Source: UMGS1002 sp964570825
Lineage (GTDB): Bacteria; Bacillota; Clostridia; Oscillospirales; CAG-272
NCBI GenBank assembly: GCA_964570825.1
Contig: CAZMZJ010000011.1
Span: 11,016 to 75,015, forward strand
DNA: 64,000 nucleotides
Direction of reading: 5' to 3'
Shown here: in pieces, positions 51,616 through 60,184 of the stretch
Position numbering within the stretch: position 1 is the stretch's first letter
Layout of the letters: each line of letters opens with the position of its first letter
The notes under the pieces: model-generated
Databases searched by the model: none
Told to the model about the DNA's origin: nothing
What the model saw: only the letters and a program-made list of their open reading frames with translations
Program-made: the position numbers and the translations under genes

Positions 51616-52149
51616 TTGAAAATGAAAAATGGAAAGTTGAAAGTAATACGAAACTTTCAATTTTCAACTGTCAACTGTCCACTTGACAGCCGCGGAAGCG
51701 GATACTTTACTCCGTGCTTTATCACGCTCGGAATTGCCATGATCCTCGCAATGGTGCTGTTTTACGCAAATGTGATGACGATCATCCAAACCACAAAAAG
51801 CAATACGGAGCGCGTCCTCGACAGCTTTATCATGAAGAACAGCATCGAAATTTACAACTCGGTCAAGCAGGGACACGACTTCACGGCGTCGTTTGACGAA
51901 AATTTCTATGTTTCTCAAACTTCTTCGGAATTGTCTCTGGACTTGTCGAGCAATTCTCTGTATAGTTATGGTGAGAAAGGCGAAATCGTCTACTCCATGA
52001 CTAATCCGCAGATCACCTACACGGTAGACAAAGCCCTCAAGCTCAAGGCGGAATACGACTTGAAGATTCCGGTATACTTCGCCGGTAAATATGTCGGGGA
52101 CATCACAATCCCATTGACAGTCAAGTCGGAGTTCACCTTGAAAGAGTAA
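51616..52149 (+). CDS. pseudopilin-like protein with repeat-derived N-terminus
   Basis: A 177-residue protein. From about residue 26 (RGSGYFTPCFITLGIAMI) it looks like a TadE-type minor pilin: charged leader, Gly, then a long hydrophobic helix and a beta-rich C-terminal domain. The first 25 residues are encoded by a short hairpin/heptamer repeat (51622-51687) that replaces the normal short basic leader. TTG 51616 with GAGG upstream is the likely start; ATG 51622 is the alternative. Confidence 0.65.
   Translation: MKMKNGKLKVIRNFQFSTVNCPLDSRGSGYFTPCFITLGIAMILAMVLFYANVMTIIQTTKSNTERVLDSFIMKNSIEIYNSVKQGHDFTASFDENFYVSQTSSELSLDLSSNSLYSYGEKGEIVYSMTNPQITYTVDKALKLKAEYDLKIPVYFAGKYVGDITIPLTVKSEFTLKE
51622..51687. 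repeat. hairpin/heptamer repeat inside a pseudopilin gene
   Basis: An inverted pair TTGAAAGT (51637-51644) / ACTTTCAA (51653-51660) is flanked by GAAAATGAAA-type runs and by TCAACTG heptamers (51664-51677 plus a diverged unit). It resembles the intergenic 7-bp repeats elsewhere in the window, but here it lies in frame within a coding region. Confidence 0.7.
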
Positions 52150-52190
52150 TCGTAGGTATGGGCATAGCCCGGAAAGGATGGTCATAAACC

Positions 52191-52943
52191 ATGAAAAACA
52201 AGCCTATCATAATCACAATCGCCGTACTCGCGGTTGTAGCGATCACGGTCGGAGTTATCGCAATGCTCCCCGGCAAACCGAACACGCCGGTCGTTGATCC
52301 CACAGAAACCACATCAGGCGGAGATGTCAACATCAACATTCCCGACGATCCCACAAGCGGTGACCGTACCACAGAACCCGGCAACGATCCGGTGGTAACG
52401 CCCGGTACGAATGAAACGGTGGCTCCCGACGATAATACGGTAACCGCGCCAATCGAAACCGGAAACAAGGATAACACCGATAACGGAAATCCTTCAGTTG
52501 AGGAAAACAAAGCGACGGACATCGGTAAAACAGACAACACTCCCGCAGGCAAGGGTGAGGATAAGGTAACCGAAGGTCAGAAGGACAAGGATACCGTTCA
52601 GACCGGACCGGCAAGCGGCGAAGACCGCAGCGACGCGCTCGACGAAAAGAAAGAACAAGGCAAAACCGACAATCCGCTTCCCAAAACGGATACGGAAGAT
52701 CATCCGGTTATCGTCGGCGATGAAACCTCGACTACAGACACGGAAACCAAAGGCGATGTGGTGGTCGGCGATGAAAGCACAGGTAACGGCGACGGTGACA
52801 AGAACGCTCCCGAATATGTCGATCCCGCGACCGGCGGAGAGAATCCCTTTCTCGGCGGCGGTGACAACGGAGTAACGGAAATCCCCGCTGAAGACCTCAT
52901 CGGAGATGACGATCCCAAGCCCGGTGAAGGCATCCACTTCTAA
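52191..52943 (+). CDS. membrane-anchored low-complexity protein (DUF6550-like)
   Basis: A 250-residue protein with an N-terminal transmembrane helix (about residues 5-26) and a long linker rich in Thr, Asp, Gly, Pro, Asn and Lys, ending in a conserved-looking segment EYVDPATGGENPFLGGGD ... GEGIHF. I recall this C-terminal block from the DUF6550 family of ICE proteins. The linker suggests that it spans the cell wall. It lies between the pseudopilins and the large CARDB protein. Confidence 0.7.
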   Translation: MKNKPIIITIAVLAVVAITVGVIAMLPGKPNTPVVDPTETTSGGDVNINIPDDPTSGDRTTEPGNDPVVTPGTNETVAPDDNTVTAPIETGNKDNTDNGNPSVEENKATDIGKTDNTPAGKGEDKVTEGQKDKDTVQTGPASGEDRSDALDEKKEQGKTDNPLPKTDTEDHPVIVGDETSTTDTETKGDVVVGDESTGNGDGDKNAPEYVDPATGGENPFLGGGDNGVTEIPAEDLIGDDDPKPGEGIHF

Positions 52944-53008
52944 GCAAAATCGACGCGCAAGCGGCATCTGAAAAGGTGCCGCTATTTTTATTCGAAGGAG
53001 GTCAATCC

Positions 53009-56000
53009 TTGAAAAAGTTTATCTGCATTCTTCTGCTGTTGGCAACCTTGCTGACAGCATTTTCAATAACCGCCTTTGCCGACGGTGACGATAACGCCAC
53101 AGGCGGTGAGGGCGATACTCACGGTGCGGCAAGCGGCTACGGATGGTACAACACCTATCAGTTTCTTTGGAAAGTCTCGCTTTATGTCGGCAAATCCGAT
53201 CAAGCAACCAAATCAAGCAATCTTCAAAGCGATTTTTACGATCTCGGAACAGTCATCATAAAACGAACGGGTTGGACAGTCAGCTCCTCAGTGCAGTTCG
53301 GCAGCGGAACAAAAGTGGATTATTACTCCGGTGCCGGTATGTCATCCTACACAGGAGCAACAGTCATATCCGAAGCAAGTTGTCCCGCGGTTCCGATTGC
53401 CTGTGACGGTGATATCAATACGGTCAAGTCATATTTCGGTTCGACCGGCACGATGTCGCTGATCCTCAACGGCATCGCTTCGCAGTCGGGAACGAGCGCA
53501 TACGGTCTCGTTTCAGGAAAGAGCTTCACTATCGGCGGACAGACAAAATCGGGATGGTCGGAGAGCTACCTCATGCCCAATGGTACAGCAAACCGTGTTC
53601 CATGGGTAATTGTTTATGAGCCGATGGTCATCATGAACTGCAAGGACAGAGTCACGAAAGTGGCGTTTACCGCAACCGAATTTGCCATATCCGAAAAGAA
53701 CGGATGGTTTGACTGGCACTACAGCAGCGGAACAGGACAAGCAGTATCAAAACTGACCCATCAGCATCTGCCGACATCGGTACAGCTTGAGGAAAGTTGG
53801 TTCGGTTATCCCGTTTATGCTGTCACAAACGATAGCCAGAGATGGAGCAACGACGATATCATACAAGGCGGCGGTTGGGGTATGCGGTGGCTTCCTGTAA
53901 CTGTATTTGAGCCGACATATACTCCCGAAATCGATTACGGTGTATGGTTCGGATCTGTCGACACCGCTCCAACAGCCAATTCATACGGAAACGTGACGGT
54001 CAACTGGAAAAATTATAAATCGGAAAGCGGAACGGTTCTGTGTGAGCTTTATCGCGGATCAACCTGTGTGTGGTCGGACTATAAATCCTTCAGCGGAAAT
54101 CAGACCATTACGCAGTCATACAGCGTCTATTACAGCGGGACTGCTTCGCAGACACTGACGGCAAAGATCAACTACGCCAACAGAATGAGCGAGGTCGATC
54201 CCAACGACAATATCGCAACAAGAGTGGTAACGCCCACGGGCGGCACGGTTACGCCTCCGAGCAGCAGCACGGATTACGGGTGCTATTTCGGCTCAATGCC
54301 GTCGCCCGAAGCTAACAGCTACGCCTCCGTCCCTGTGACTTGGCGGAACTGGACATCGACGGCGGGAACGGTGCTTTGCGAGCTGTATAAGGACGGCTCA
54401 CTCGTATGGTCGGGATATAAATCCTTTTCCGCATCCGAATCAAAGCAAGAGAATTTCAGTTTGTATTTCACTTCGGGAACAAGCACACTGACTGCCCGAA
54501 TCAACTACGCGAGCAGATACAGTGAAAGTGATCCCAATGACAATGAAGACACAGACTCCGTAACCGCTACGCAGACCATTGACACCACCTATGACTTCTC
54601 GGTGTCGGGGCTTTCTGTTTCTCCGAGTACGCTCTATCAGGGCAACTATTGCACCGTCAGCTTCAGAAGTGACAACTGGAATCGCGATATTGCATACGGC
54701 GGCATCCCTGTGGAAGTGCTTGTCGGCGGGACGGTTGTCAAGACCGAGTATGTGAGCTTCTCGGCATACGGCACGAACTACCACACTTATTCGATCTATA
54801 TGGGCAACTACGGATCACAGACCGTGACAGCACGGATCAACTGGAACTATCGCTATTATGAGAGCAATGCTTACAACAACAGCGAGTCAATGACCGTGAA
54901 TGTGCAGAAATACTATGAATTCTCGGTCAGCAATCTCGCGGTAACGCCTTCTACCGTGTATGAAGACGAATCGGTAACGGTCACCTTCCGCACGGACAAT
55001 TGGGACAGCTTCAATGCCTATTCGAGCATACCCGTGGAAGTGCTGTACAACGGAAGTGTAGTCAGCACCGAGTATGTCAGCTATGCGGCTTACGGCGGCA
55101 AGAACCATACGGTTACGCTCAATGTCGGAAGCTCGGTTAGACTCAATAGTATATCTGTCCGAGTGAATTGGGCGAACCACTACAGCGAGGTAAACCCGAA
55201 CAACAATCAAACGGCATCGGCTTATGTGACTGTCAAGCCCAAGATCGACCTGACGATCCAGGCAATCGCTCCGAATAGTGACTACCGAGCCGGTATGACC
55301 GTCATCACATCATACCGAATCTATAATCTGAGCCGCCATAATATCATTCCGAGCCACAACAACACAGTCAGCTTCGAGGCGTTCTATTACAACGGCTCAA
55401 ATAAAGTCGTAGTCAGTTCGCAGACATGGAGTCAGACGGTCGTCCCCGGTTGGGGCAACAACCTCTGCTATTTCAAGTGGACTGTGCCGACCGCGGCGGC
55501 AGGAAAAACCATATACTGCACGGCAAAGGTCAACTCAACGCTGTCGGTGGATGAGTACAACACAGCAAACAATACCGCGACGTTGGCAAAAACCGTCGCA
55601 AGCGTCATTGCCTCGCAGACAGCGGACACGCAGTTTGAGAAGCAGAAACCGACCGGGTATTCAATTCCGTCCTCGCCGACTACGCAGAACGGTACGGCGA
55701 CATGGACGATGTGGGAGTATGTAAACGGCGGCTTTGTCAGCAAGACTTACGGTATTGCCATCTCAACCGCTAATCCGACGATCACGCCCGACAGCGGTTG
55801 CCCGTCAAAGGAATATTCGGGCGGTGTATGGAAAATGCGCTCCGGCTACGGAATCACGATGTCGTATTACCCATATCTGACGAGCGTCAGCGGAGCGACA
55901 CTTCCGTCGAGTACGGCATATACGGCAGTTCAGCGAGCCGAAGCTCGGTTTCCGGAATTCCGTTATTCCACAGCAGTCATCAGCTTCCGAACGCTCCAGA

Positions 56001-56215
56001 AGGTCGGCTCATACTGGCAGTTCTATGCGAACAGTAATGCCGACTGCAATGAGCGCCTGCACTTCACTCCGCTGTGGTATCCCAATGGCAGCTATACTGT
56101 TTCCGTAACGGCAACCGACTGTTGGACACCCGCCGGAATGATTCAGACAGTCAAGAACAGCAACACCATCACCATCGTCGATGCGGCGTATGACGATTGG
56201 TATATCGGACGATGA
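53009..56215 (+). CDS. secreted CARDB-repeat surface protein
   Basis: A 1068-residue protein with a signal peptide (KKFICILLLLATLLTAF, cleaved near FADGDD), a unique N-terminal domain of about 280 residues, then at least four CARDB-type beta-sandwich repeats of about 100-115 residues each (repeat core such as RINYASRYSESDPNDN), a fifth diverged repeat, and a C-terminal domain of about 190 residues. It has no LPxTG motif or C-terminal anchor. It is the likely tip or adhesin protein of the pilus. The start is TTG 53009, with AGGAGG 7 bases upstream; the GTG/ATG frame upstream lacks a signal. Confidence 0.8.
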   Translation: MKKFICILLLLATLLTAFSITAFADGDDNATGGEGDTHGAASGYGWYNTYQFLWKVSLYVGKSDQATKSSNLQSDFYDLGTVIIKRTGWTVSSSVQFGSGTKVDYYSGAGMSSYTGATVISEASCPAVPIACDGDINTVKSYFGSTGTMSLILNGIASQSGTSAYGLVSGKSFTIGGQTKSGWSESYLMPNGTANRVPWVIVYEPMVIMNCKDRVTKVAFTATEFAISEKNGWFDWHYSSGTGQAVSKLTHQHLPTSVQLEESWFGYPVYAVTNDSQRWSNDDIIQGGGWGMRWLPVTVFEPTYTPEIDYGVWFGSVDTAPTANSYGNVTVNWKNYKSESGTVLCELYRGSTCVWSDYKSFSGNQTITQSYSVYYSGTASQTLTAKINYANRMSEVDPNDNIATRVVTPTGGTVTPPSSSTDYGCYFGSMPSPEANSYASVPVTWRNWTSTAGTVLCELYKDGSLVWSGYKSFSASESKQENFSLYFTSGTSTLTARINYASRYSESDPNDNEDTDSVTATQTIDTTYDFSVSGLSVSPSTLYQGNYCTVSFRSDNWNRDIAYGGIPVEVLVGGTVVKTEYVSFSAYGTNYHTYSIYMGNYGSQTVTARINWNYRYYESNAYNNSESMTVNVQKYYEFSVSNLAVTPSTVYEDESVTVTFRTDNWDSFNAYSSIPVEVLYNGSVVSTEYVSYAAYGGKNHTVTLNVGSSVRLNSISVRVNWANHYSEVNPNNNQTASAYVTVKPKIDLTIQAIAPNSDYRAGMTVITSYRIYNLSRHNIIPSHNNTVSFEAFYYNGSNKVVVSSQTWSQTVVPGWGNNLCYFKWTVPTAAAGKTIYCTAKVNSTLSVDEYNTANNTATLAKTVASVIASQTADTQFEKQKPTGYSIPSSPTTQNGTATWTMWEYVNGGFVSKTYGIAISTANPTITPDSGCPSKEYSGGVWKMRSGYGITMSYYPYLTSVSGATLPSSTAYTAVQRAEARFPEFRYSTAVISFRTLQKVGSYWQFYANSNADCNERLHFTPLWYPNGSYTVSVTATDCWTPAGMIQTVKNSNTITIVDAAYDDWYIGR

Positions 56216-56228
56216 AAGGAGCGAGCAT

Positions 56229-56636
56229 ATGCCAAACGAGAAAACACCGCAGCCGGCAAGAATCAAAAACCTTGCCGAACTGAAACGGATCATCAAGCCC
56301 GGCACGGAAATCAAAGCGCTATCTCATGCCAATCATCCCGAAATCGTCGGGCTGACAAGAGAAGTAATCAATGTTCAAACAAACGGCTTCTATTCTGTCA
56401 TCAAGGATCAACCGGAGCATCGCTTTTCGCAGTGTAATTACGGTAAAGGCTTTTGGTCTCCGTTTGAAAAGGCAAGCTGTTATGAGTTTGACGGATTGAC
56501 CATTCGCGTGCTTGACGCAAGAGCCAAAGACGGCAGCACCCTGTATGAGATGGAAGTCTATGACCGTGAAAACAGTATGTCGGAAACAAATGAAACAGAG
56601 CCGGTAGAATCCGATGAGCCTGTTTTCGGAATGTGA
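56229..56636 (+). CDS. hypothetical element protein
   Basis: A 135-residue soluble protein with GGAG upstream of the ATG. The centre carries short beta-strands (LTREVINVQTNGFYSVIKD) and aromatic residues, the C-terminus is acidic. I know similar uncharacterised proteins from clostridial ICEs but not their role. It overlaps the next gene region by a few bases. Confidence 0.6.
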   Translation: MPNEKTPQPARIKNLAELKRIIKPGTEIKALSHANHPEIVGLTREVINVQTNGFYSVIKDQPEHRFSQCNYGKGFWSPFEKASCYEFDGLTIRVLDARAKDGSTLYEMEVYDRENSMSETNETEPVESDEPVFGM

Positions 56637-56644
56637 GGGACTGT

Positions 56645-56998
56645 ATGAAAAAGATATATGTCTGCTCACAGTACCGCGGCGACACAGAAGCCAATGTACA
56701 GAACGCAAAAGACTACTGCGGATATGTTGTGAAAGAGTGTGGGGCGATACCAATCGCTCCGCACATATACTTTACGCAATTCCTTGATGATGACATTCCC
56801 GCAGAGCGAGCATTTGGTATCGCCGCAGGGCTTGATCTTCTCCGCGGATGCGACGAGCTATGGTATTTCGGCGACAAGGTCTCGCAAGGCATGGTCACCG
56901 AGATCATCGCCGCAAAGGAACTCGGAATCTCTGTCCGGTATGTGCTGGACGATGAAATACAAACAATGAACGAAAAGGAAGGTATCGAATATGTTTAA
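56645..56998 (+). CDS. DUF4406/deoxyribosyltransferase-like protein
   Basis: A 117-residue Rossmann-like protein: KKIYVCSQYRGDTEANVQNAKD at the N-terminus, then GAIPIAPHIYFTQFLDDD and LLRGCDELWYFGD. This is the layout of DUF4406, related to nucleoside 2-deoxyribosyltransferases and to nucleotide-processing proteins of mobile elements. The start at 56645 has GAGGGA upstream; an upstream GTG has none. Confidence 0.75.
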   Translation: MKKIYVCSQYRGDTEANVQNAKDYCGYVVKECGAIPIAPHIYFTQFLDDDIPAERAFGIAAGLDLLRGCDELWYFGDKVSQGMVTEIIAAKELGISVRYVLDDEIQTMNEKEGIEYV

Positions 56999-57335
56999 GA
57001 GCAAGAAATTCAAGATTATTTTTGCAATCCTCGCGTGTGTAGTTGTGATGTGCGCGCTTTCCGTGACGGCGTTTGCCGCAACCGGAGATGTCGCCGGAGC
57101 AATCGAAAACACATGGGACGCAGCAAAAACGCAGATCAAACAGGTCGTCAACAATGTTGTCTTCCCGGTTATCGACCTTGTCCTCGCCGTGTGCTTCTTC
57201 GCAAAGGTGGCAATGGCGTATATGGACTACAGAAAACACGGTCAGTTTGAGTTCACCGCACCCGCGATCCTGTTCGCAACGCTCGTGTTCAGCTTGACCG
57301 CTCCGCTCTATATTTGGAGCATCATCGGAATGTAA
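56991..57335 (+). CDS. DUF3852 (VirB2/TrbC-like) membrane protein
   Basis: A 114-residue protein with an N-terminal signal-like helix ending in FAATGDVAG, then two transmembrane helices (about residues 55-75 and 90-110). This is the pilin/TrbC-VirB2 layout of type IV secretion systems and matches DUF3852 of ICEs. It overlaps the previous gene by 8 bp. It ends ...YIWSIIGM, and a diverged copy of exactly these last codons occurs at 62650-62676, beyond the inserted cargo module. Confidence 0.75.
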   Translation: MFKSKKFKIIFAILACVVVMCALSVTAFAATGDVAGAIENTWDAAKTQIKQVVNNVVFPVIDLVLAVCFFAKVAMAYMDYRKHGQFEFTAPAILFATLVFSLTAPLYIWSIIGM

Positions 57336-57341
57336 TAAAAA

Positions 57342-57377
57342 TGCTGCGGTAATGAAGTCACATTCATTACCGCAGCA
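57342..57377. terminator. bidirectional terminator
   Basis: A perfect 15-bp stem TGCTGCGGTAATGAA / TTCATTACCGCAGCA between the convergent DUF3852 and double-HTH regulator genes, flanked by A and T runs. Confidence 0.8.
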
Positions 57378-57381
57378 CAAT

Positions 57382-59241
57382 TCACATAAACCTTCTCAAC
57401 ATCCTCCGAACCTCGCTTCTGTCACACTTATATCGCTTTTTCAGTACCTCAAAGTAACTGTCGAATGCGCGGAGCATCTGTGGCTCGGTGAACACGAACG
57501 CTGCATACGGTTGCTTGGAACGAATGACCGTTACCCGGTCGCCGCCCTTAACAATTTGAATATCTGAAAACGGCAGCTCCGGCAACGCATAGAAATGATA
57601 GGCCGTATACTCATCAAGCAGCTCGGATATCGCGCGAATATGTGTGGCATACTCATCCGGTGTATAGAAAAGGTCGATACTGCAAAGCGACGGCGACAGA
57701 TTCACACGCACACCTTCGTCGAAAAGCTCGTCGTCTGTGGGCAGAGGCGTAAATTCGCAGACACTTCCGCTTATGAGTGCTGCTTCAAGCACATTTCGCT
57801 GTAATCGGCAGAAATCCTTTATCCGCTTCGCTTCGTCGCCTGTTATGCCGTTTCGCTCAATCAGTGATTTAACAAGCTTATCCGGCATCGTGCCGAGCGA
57901 CAGCCCGGATAGCATAGAGGAAAGGCTACCGCCGCTCTGTTCTTCCGTGAACAGCTTATCATTGTTTTCGATATGTATTTTTACAAGCGGCTCGCATTGA
58001 CCGAGCAGCTTTTCATATTCTGCGGCAAGGACGACGAGCTTTCTGTCGTCGGTCAGATACTCGTACCACCCGTCCGCTTCCGTTCCCTTGATGTGATTCG
58101 CATAAACACATTCCGCGCCGGGATGCAGAAACACAGTATGCGAAAATCGAGCGTCGCGTCCGCGTCGGCAGATGTATGCTTCTATCATCCCCGACATATA
58201 CAACGGCATCCAGCTTTGAATCGCTGATATCATTTCATCGGTTTCGCGGTCGAGATTGTGAATGATTCTGACCTTTACACCGCGTTTTACACAGGCAAGC
58301 ATCAGAGCGTACCATTTTGCAAAGAAGCCTTTATCGCCGACCATCCATCCGATGTCCTCACCAGAGTACAGCCATAACTCGCCGCCCTGTTTTGCGGTAT
58401 TTCCGAGAAAGCGTAATACTGCTTCACGCAGTCCTTCCGTTCCCCAATACTCAACCGCTTCGCTTTCCGTTATCTCGTCTGTCAAAAAAGACGATAACTC
58501 GGGAAGCGGTGTTTTCGCTTCGGGTGAAAAGCTGTCGATACATTCGAGCAGCCGGTCGATATCGGAGGTGTACAGCTCTCCGCTTACATCGTACAGCCAC
58601 GCGGAGAATGCGGTCAGTCTTTCATCTTTGTCTGAAAGTATATCGTCCGGAATTGCCGTCAGTTTGGATAGTGCCTGTATACGGTTTTGTTCGATTGCAC
58701 GTTTTATCAACGCCTCTGCAAGCAGCTTTGATATTGTGGTATTTGTACGCGGAGAACGAACTCCGTTGCGGAAACGGCTGATATGCGAAGCGTCGACGTT
58801 TATCTGCCGCGCAAGGCGCATATTGGACATTTCAAGCAGATTCATTATATCATTTAGCTTTTCACCAAAGTTGCGGGATTTTTGTGCTTGTTCGTTTTTT
58901 TTCTTTCTCGTCGGAGGTATACGCTCCGGTGGTATAACAATCTGCGGCAGAGATGCTTCATCGGTATCGAACAGCCACGCGATAATTGCAGGAATCAACA
59001 CATCTCGACTGTCGCCTTCTGTTTTACAAAGCTCACATAGCGATATAAGCAGATTGTTCTCGTCGGCATAGGTATATACCCCGTCCGCGAGTTGTAACAC
59101 CGGACGATCCTGCGGTTTATACTTTCTGCTTCCCGTATGGATGCGGCTGATATTTGAAGGATGGCAGTCAAGCGAACGCGCAATATCTGAATTGTTACAG
59201 CCGAGTAAATCAAATAGAGTTGTTATTCTGTCCGAAAGCAT
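57382..59241 (-). CDS. large double-HTH regulator of the cargo module
   Basis: A 619-residue protein with two XRE-type helix-turn-helix regions: residues about 5-55 (NNSDIARSLDCHPSNISRIHTG) and about 130-180 (NMRLARQINVDASHISRFRNG). Then comes a large domain with GGELWLYSGEDIGWMVGD, a segment GVKVRIIHNLDRETDEMI and WMPLYMSGMIEAY that I recall from uncharacterised Lachnospiraceae regulators. It probably binds the inverted repeat between its own and the facing promoter. Start ATG 59241 with AGGAGG upstream. The ligand is unknown. Confidence 0.75.
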   Translation of the reverse strand: MLSDRITTLFDLLGCNNSDIARSLDCHPSNISRIHTGSRKYKPQDRPVLQLADGVYTYADENNLLISLCELCKTEGDSRDVLIPAIIAWLFDTDEASLPQIVIPPERIPPTRKKKNEQAQKSRNFGEKLNDIMNLLEMSNMRLARQINVDASHISRFRNGVRSPRTNTTISKLLAEALIKRAIEQNRIQALSKLTAIPDDILSDKDERLTAFSAWLYDVSGELYTSDIDRLLECIDSFSPEAKTPLPELSSFLTDEITESEAVEYWGTEGLREAVLRFLGNTAKQGGELWLYSGEDIGWMVGDKGFFAKWYALMLACVKRGVKVRIIHNLDRETDEMISAIQSWMPLYMSGMIEAYICRRGRDARFSHTVFLHPGAECVYANHIKGTEADGWYEYLTDDRKLVVLAAEYEKLLGQCEPLVKIHIENNDKLFTEEQSGGSLSSMLSGLSLGTMPDKLVKSLIERNGITGDEAKRIKDFCRLQRNVLEAALISGSVCEFTPLPTDDELFDEGVRVNLSPSLCSIDLFYTPDEYATHIRAISELLDEYTAYHFYALPELPFSDIQIVKGGDRVTVIRSKQPYAAFVFTEPQMLRAFDSYFEVLKKRYKCDRSEVRRMLRRFM

Positions 59242-59269
59242 AAGCCTTACCCTCCTGTCTTTCTTCTTT

Positions 59270-59298
59270 ATTTTACCACAATAATCCGGTGAAATCAA
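59270..59298 (-). promoter_or_regulatory. promoter of the double-HTH regulator
   Basis: Minus strand: -35 TTGATT (59293-59298), 17-bp spacer, -10 TAAAAT (59270-59275). Confidence 0.65.
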
Positions 59299-59301
59299 GG
59301 A

Positions 59302-59338
59302 TGTCACAACAAATTTGTCAATGAAACTTTTTGTGACA
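59302..59338. promoter_or_regulatory. inverted-repeat operator in divergent promoter
   Basis: Perfect inverted repeat TGTCACAA (59302-59309) and TTGTGACA (59331-59338), centred between the two divergent -35 boxes. Likely binding site of the double-HTH regulator (inference). Confidence 0.7.
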
Positions 59339-59341
59339 CGA

Positions 59342-59370
59342 TTGAAGACGCTAAAATCTTCTGCTATAAT
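59342..59370 (+). promoter_or_regulatory. promoter of the zinc-ribbon/lipoprotein operon
   Basis: -35 TTGAAG (59342-59347), 17-bp spacer, -10 TATAAT (59365-59370), just downstream of the inverted repeat. Confidence 0.7.
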
Positions 59371-59448
59371 GTAGGTGTAGATATTTCTACATCGTAAAAA
59401 AGACGATATTAACTGCGTTTTTCAACAGAATAAAGGAGGAACGGCAAT

Positions 59449-60171
59449 ATGGCAAAATACTGTCAGAACTGCGGTGCAGAGCTTGCAGCGGGTGCAAAAT
59501 TCTGTTCCGGCTGCGGTAGTGTTGTTATAAGTCAATCGACCGATAGCGGTTCGGAGCAAGCATTTAACACTGCGGGTGGCTCGGTCGGTTTTTCAGACAA
59601 AATCAACGACCCGAAAATAATCGAGTCAATGGAGAAAAGCAAAAAAGCCGGGCGGGGTTGCGTCTATATTCTCATCCCGCTGCCTCTTATCATTTACCTT
59701 ATCGTCAGCTTCGTGTCCGACGAGGTGGAGACCAAGGACGCACTTATCATTGGTGGAGCAATTTCGGTTGTATTCCTGCTTTTCAACCTGTTTACCACTT
59801 ATTTATCAGACGCCAAGCGCGGCTGGGACGGTGTTGTTGTTGATAAGAGCCACAAGAACAAGACAAGACGGGTGAAGAACGGTGACAACTGGGAGATCGA
59901 GCGTTATGAGGAATACGAGATAGTCTTCCGCACCGATAGCGGGAAAAAGGAACGCCATGTCGACCGTATTTATCGGGGAAGCGCGGCATCCGAAGATTAT
60001 TTCGATTATCTTGAAATCGGCGACCGCGTTCGTTATTACCCGCAGCTTAGTTTTTCATATGAAAAATACGACAAATCGCATGATAGCGAAATCCCATGTA
60101 TGCTCTGCAAGAGCTTCAACGATATACATAACGATGTATGTGACAAATGTGGTAATCCGCTGTTCAAATAA
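59449..60171 (+). CDS. zinc-ribbon membrane protein
   Basis: A 240-residue protein with an N-terminal zinc ribbon (CQNCGAELAAGAKFCSGCG, residues 5-23), two transmembrane helices (about residues 70-90 and 97-118), a beta-rich cytoplasmic or extracellular domain, and a second cysteine-pair pair (CMLCKSF ... CDKCGN) at the C-terminus. The function is unknown. First gene of a transcript facing the double-HTH regulator and followed 13 bp later by the lipoprotein gene. Confidence 0.75.
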   Translation: MAKYCQNCGAELAAGAKFCSGCGSVVISQSTDSGSEQAFNTAGGSVGFSDKINDPKIIESMEKSKKAGRGCVYILIPLPLIIYLIVSFVSDEVETKDALIIGGAISVVFLLFNLFTTYLSDAKRGWDGVVVDKSHKNKTRRVKNGDNWEIERYEEYEIVFRTDSGKKERHVDRIYRGSAASEDYFDYLEIGDRVRYYPQLSFSYEKYDKSHDSEIPCMLCKSFNDIHNDVCDKCGNPLFK

Positions 60172-60184
60172 AGGAGGAAACACC

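Noticed and set aside
59387..59412. Small inverted repeats GTAGA/TCTAC and ATCGT/ACGAT after the cargo promoter
   Set aside because: Too short to be distinguished from chance; the TGTCACAA/TTGTGACA repeat is the stronger candidate operator.
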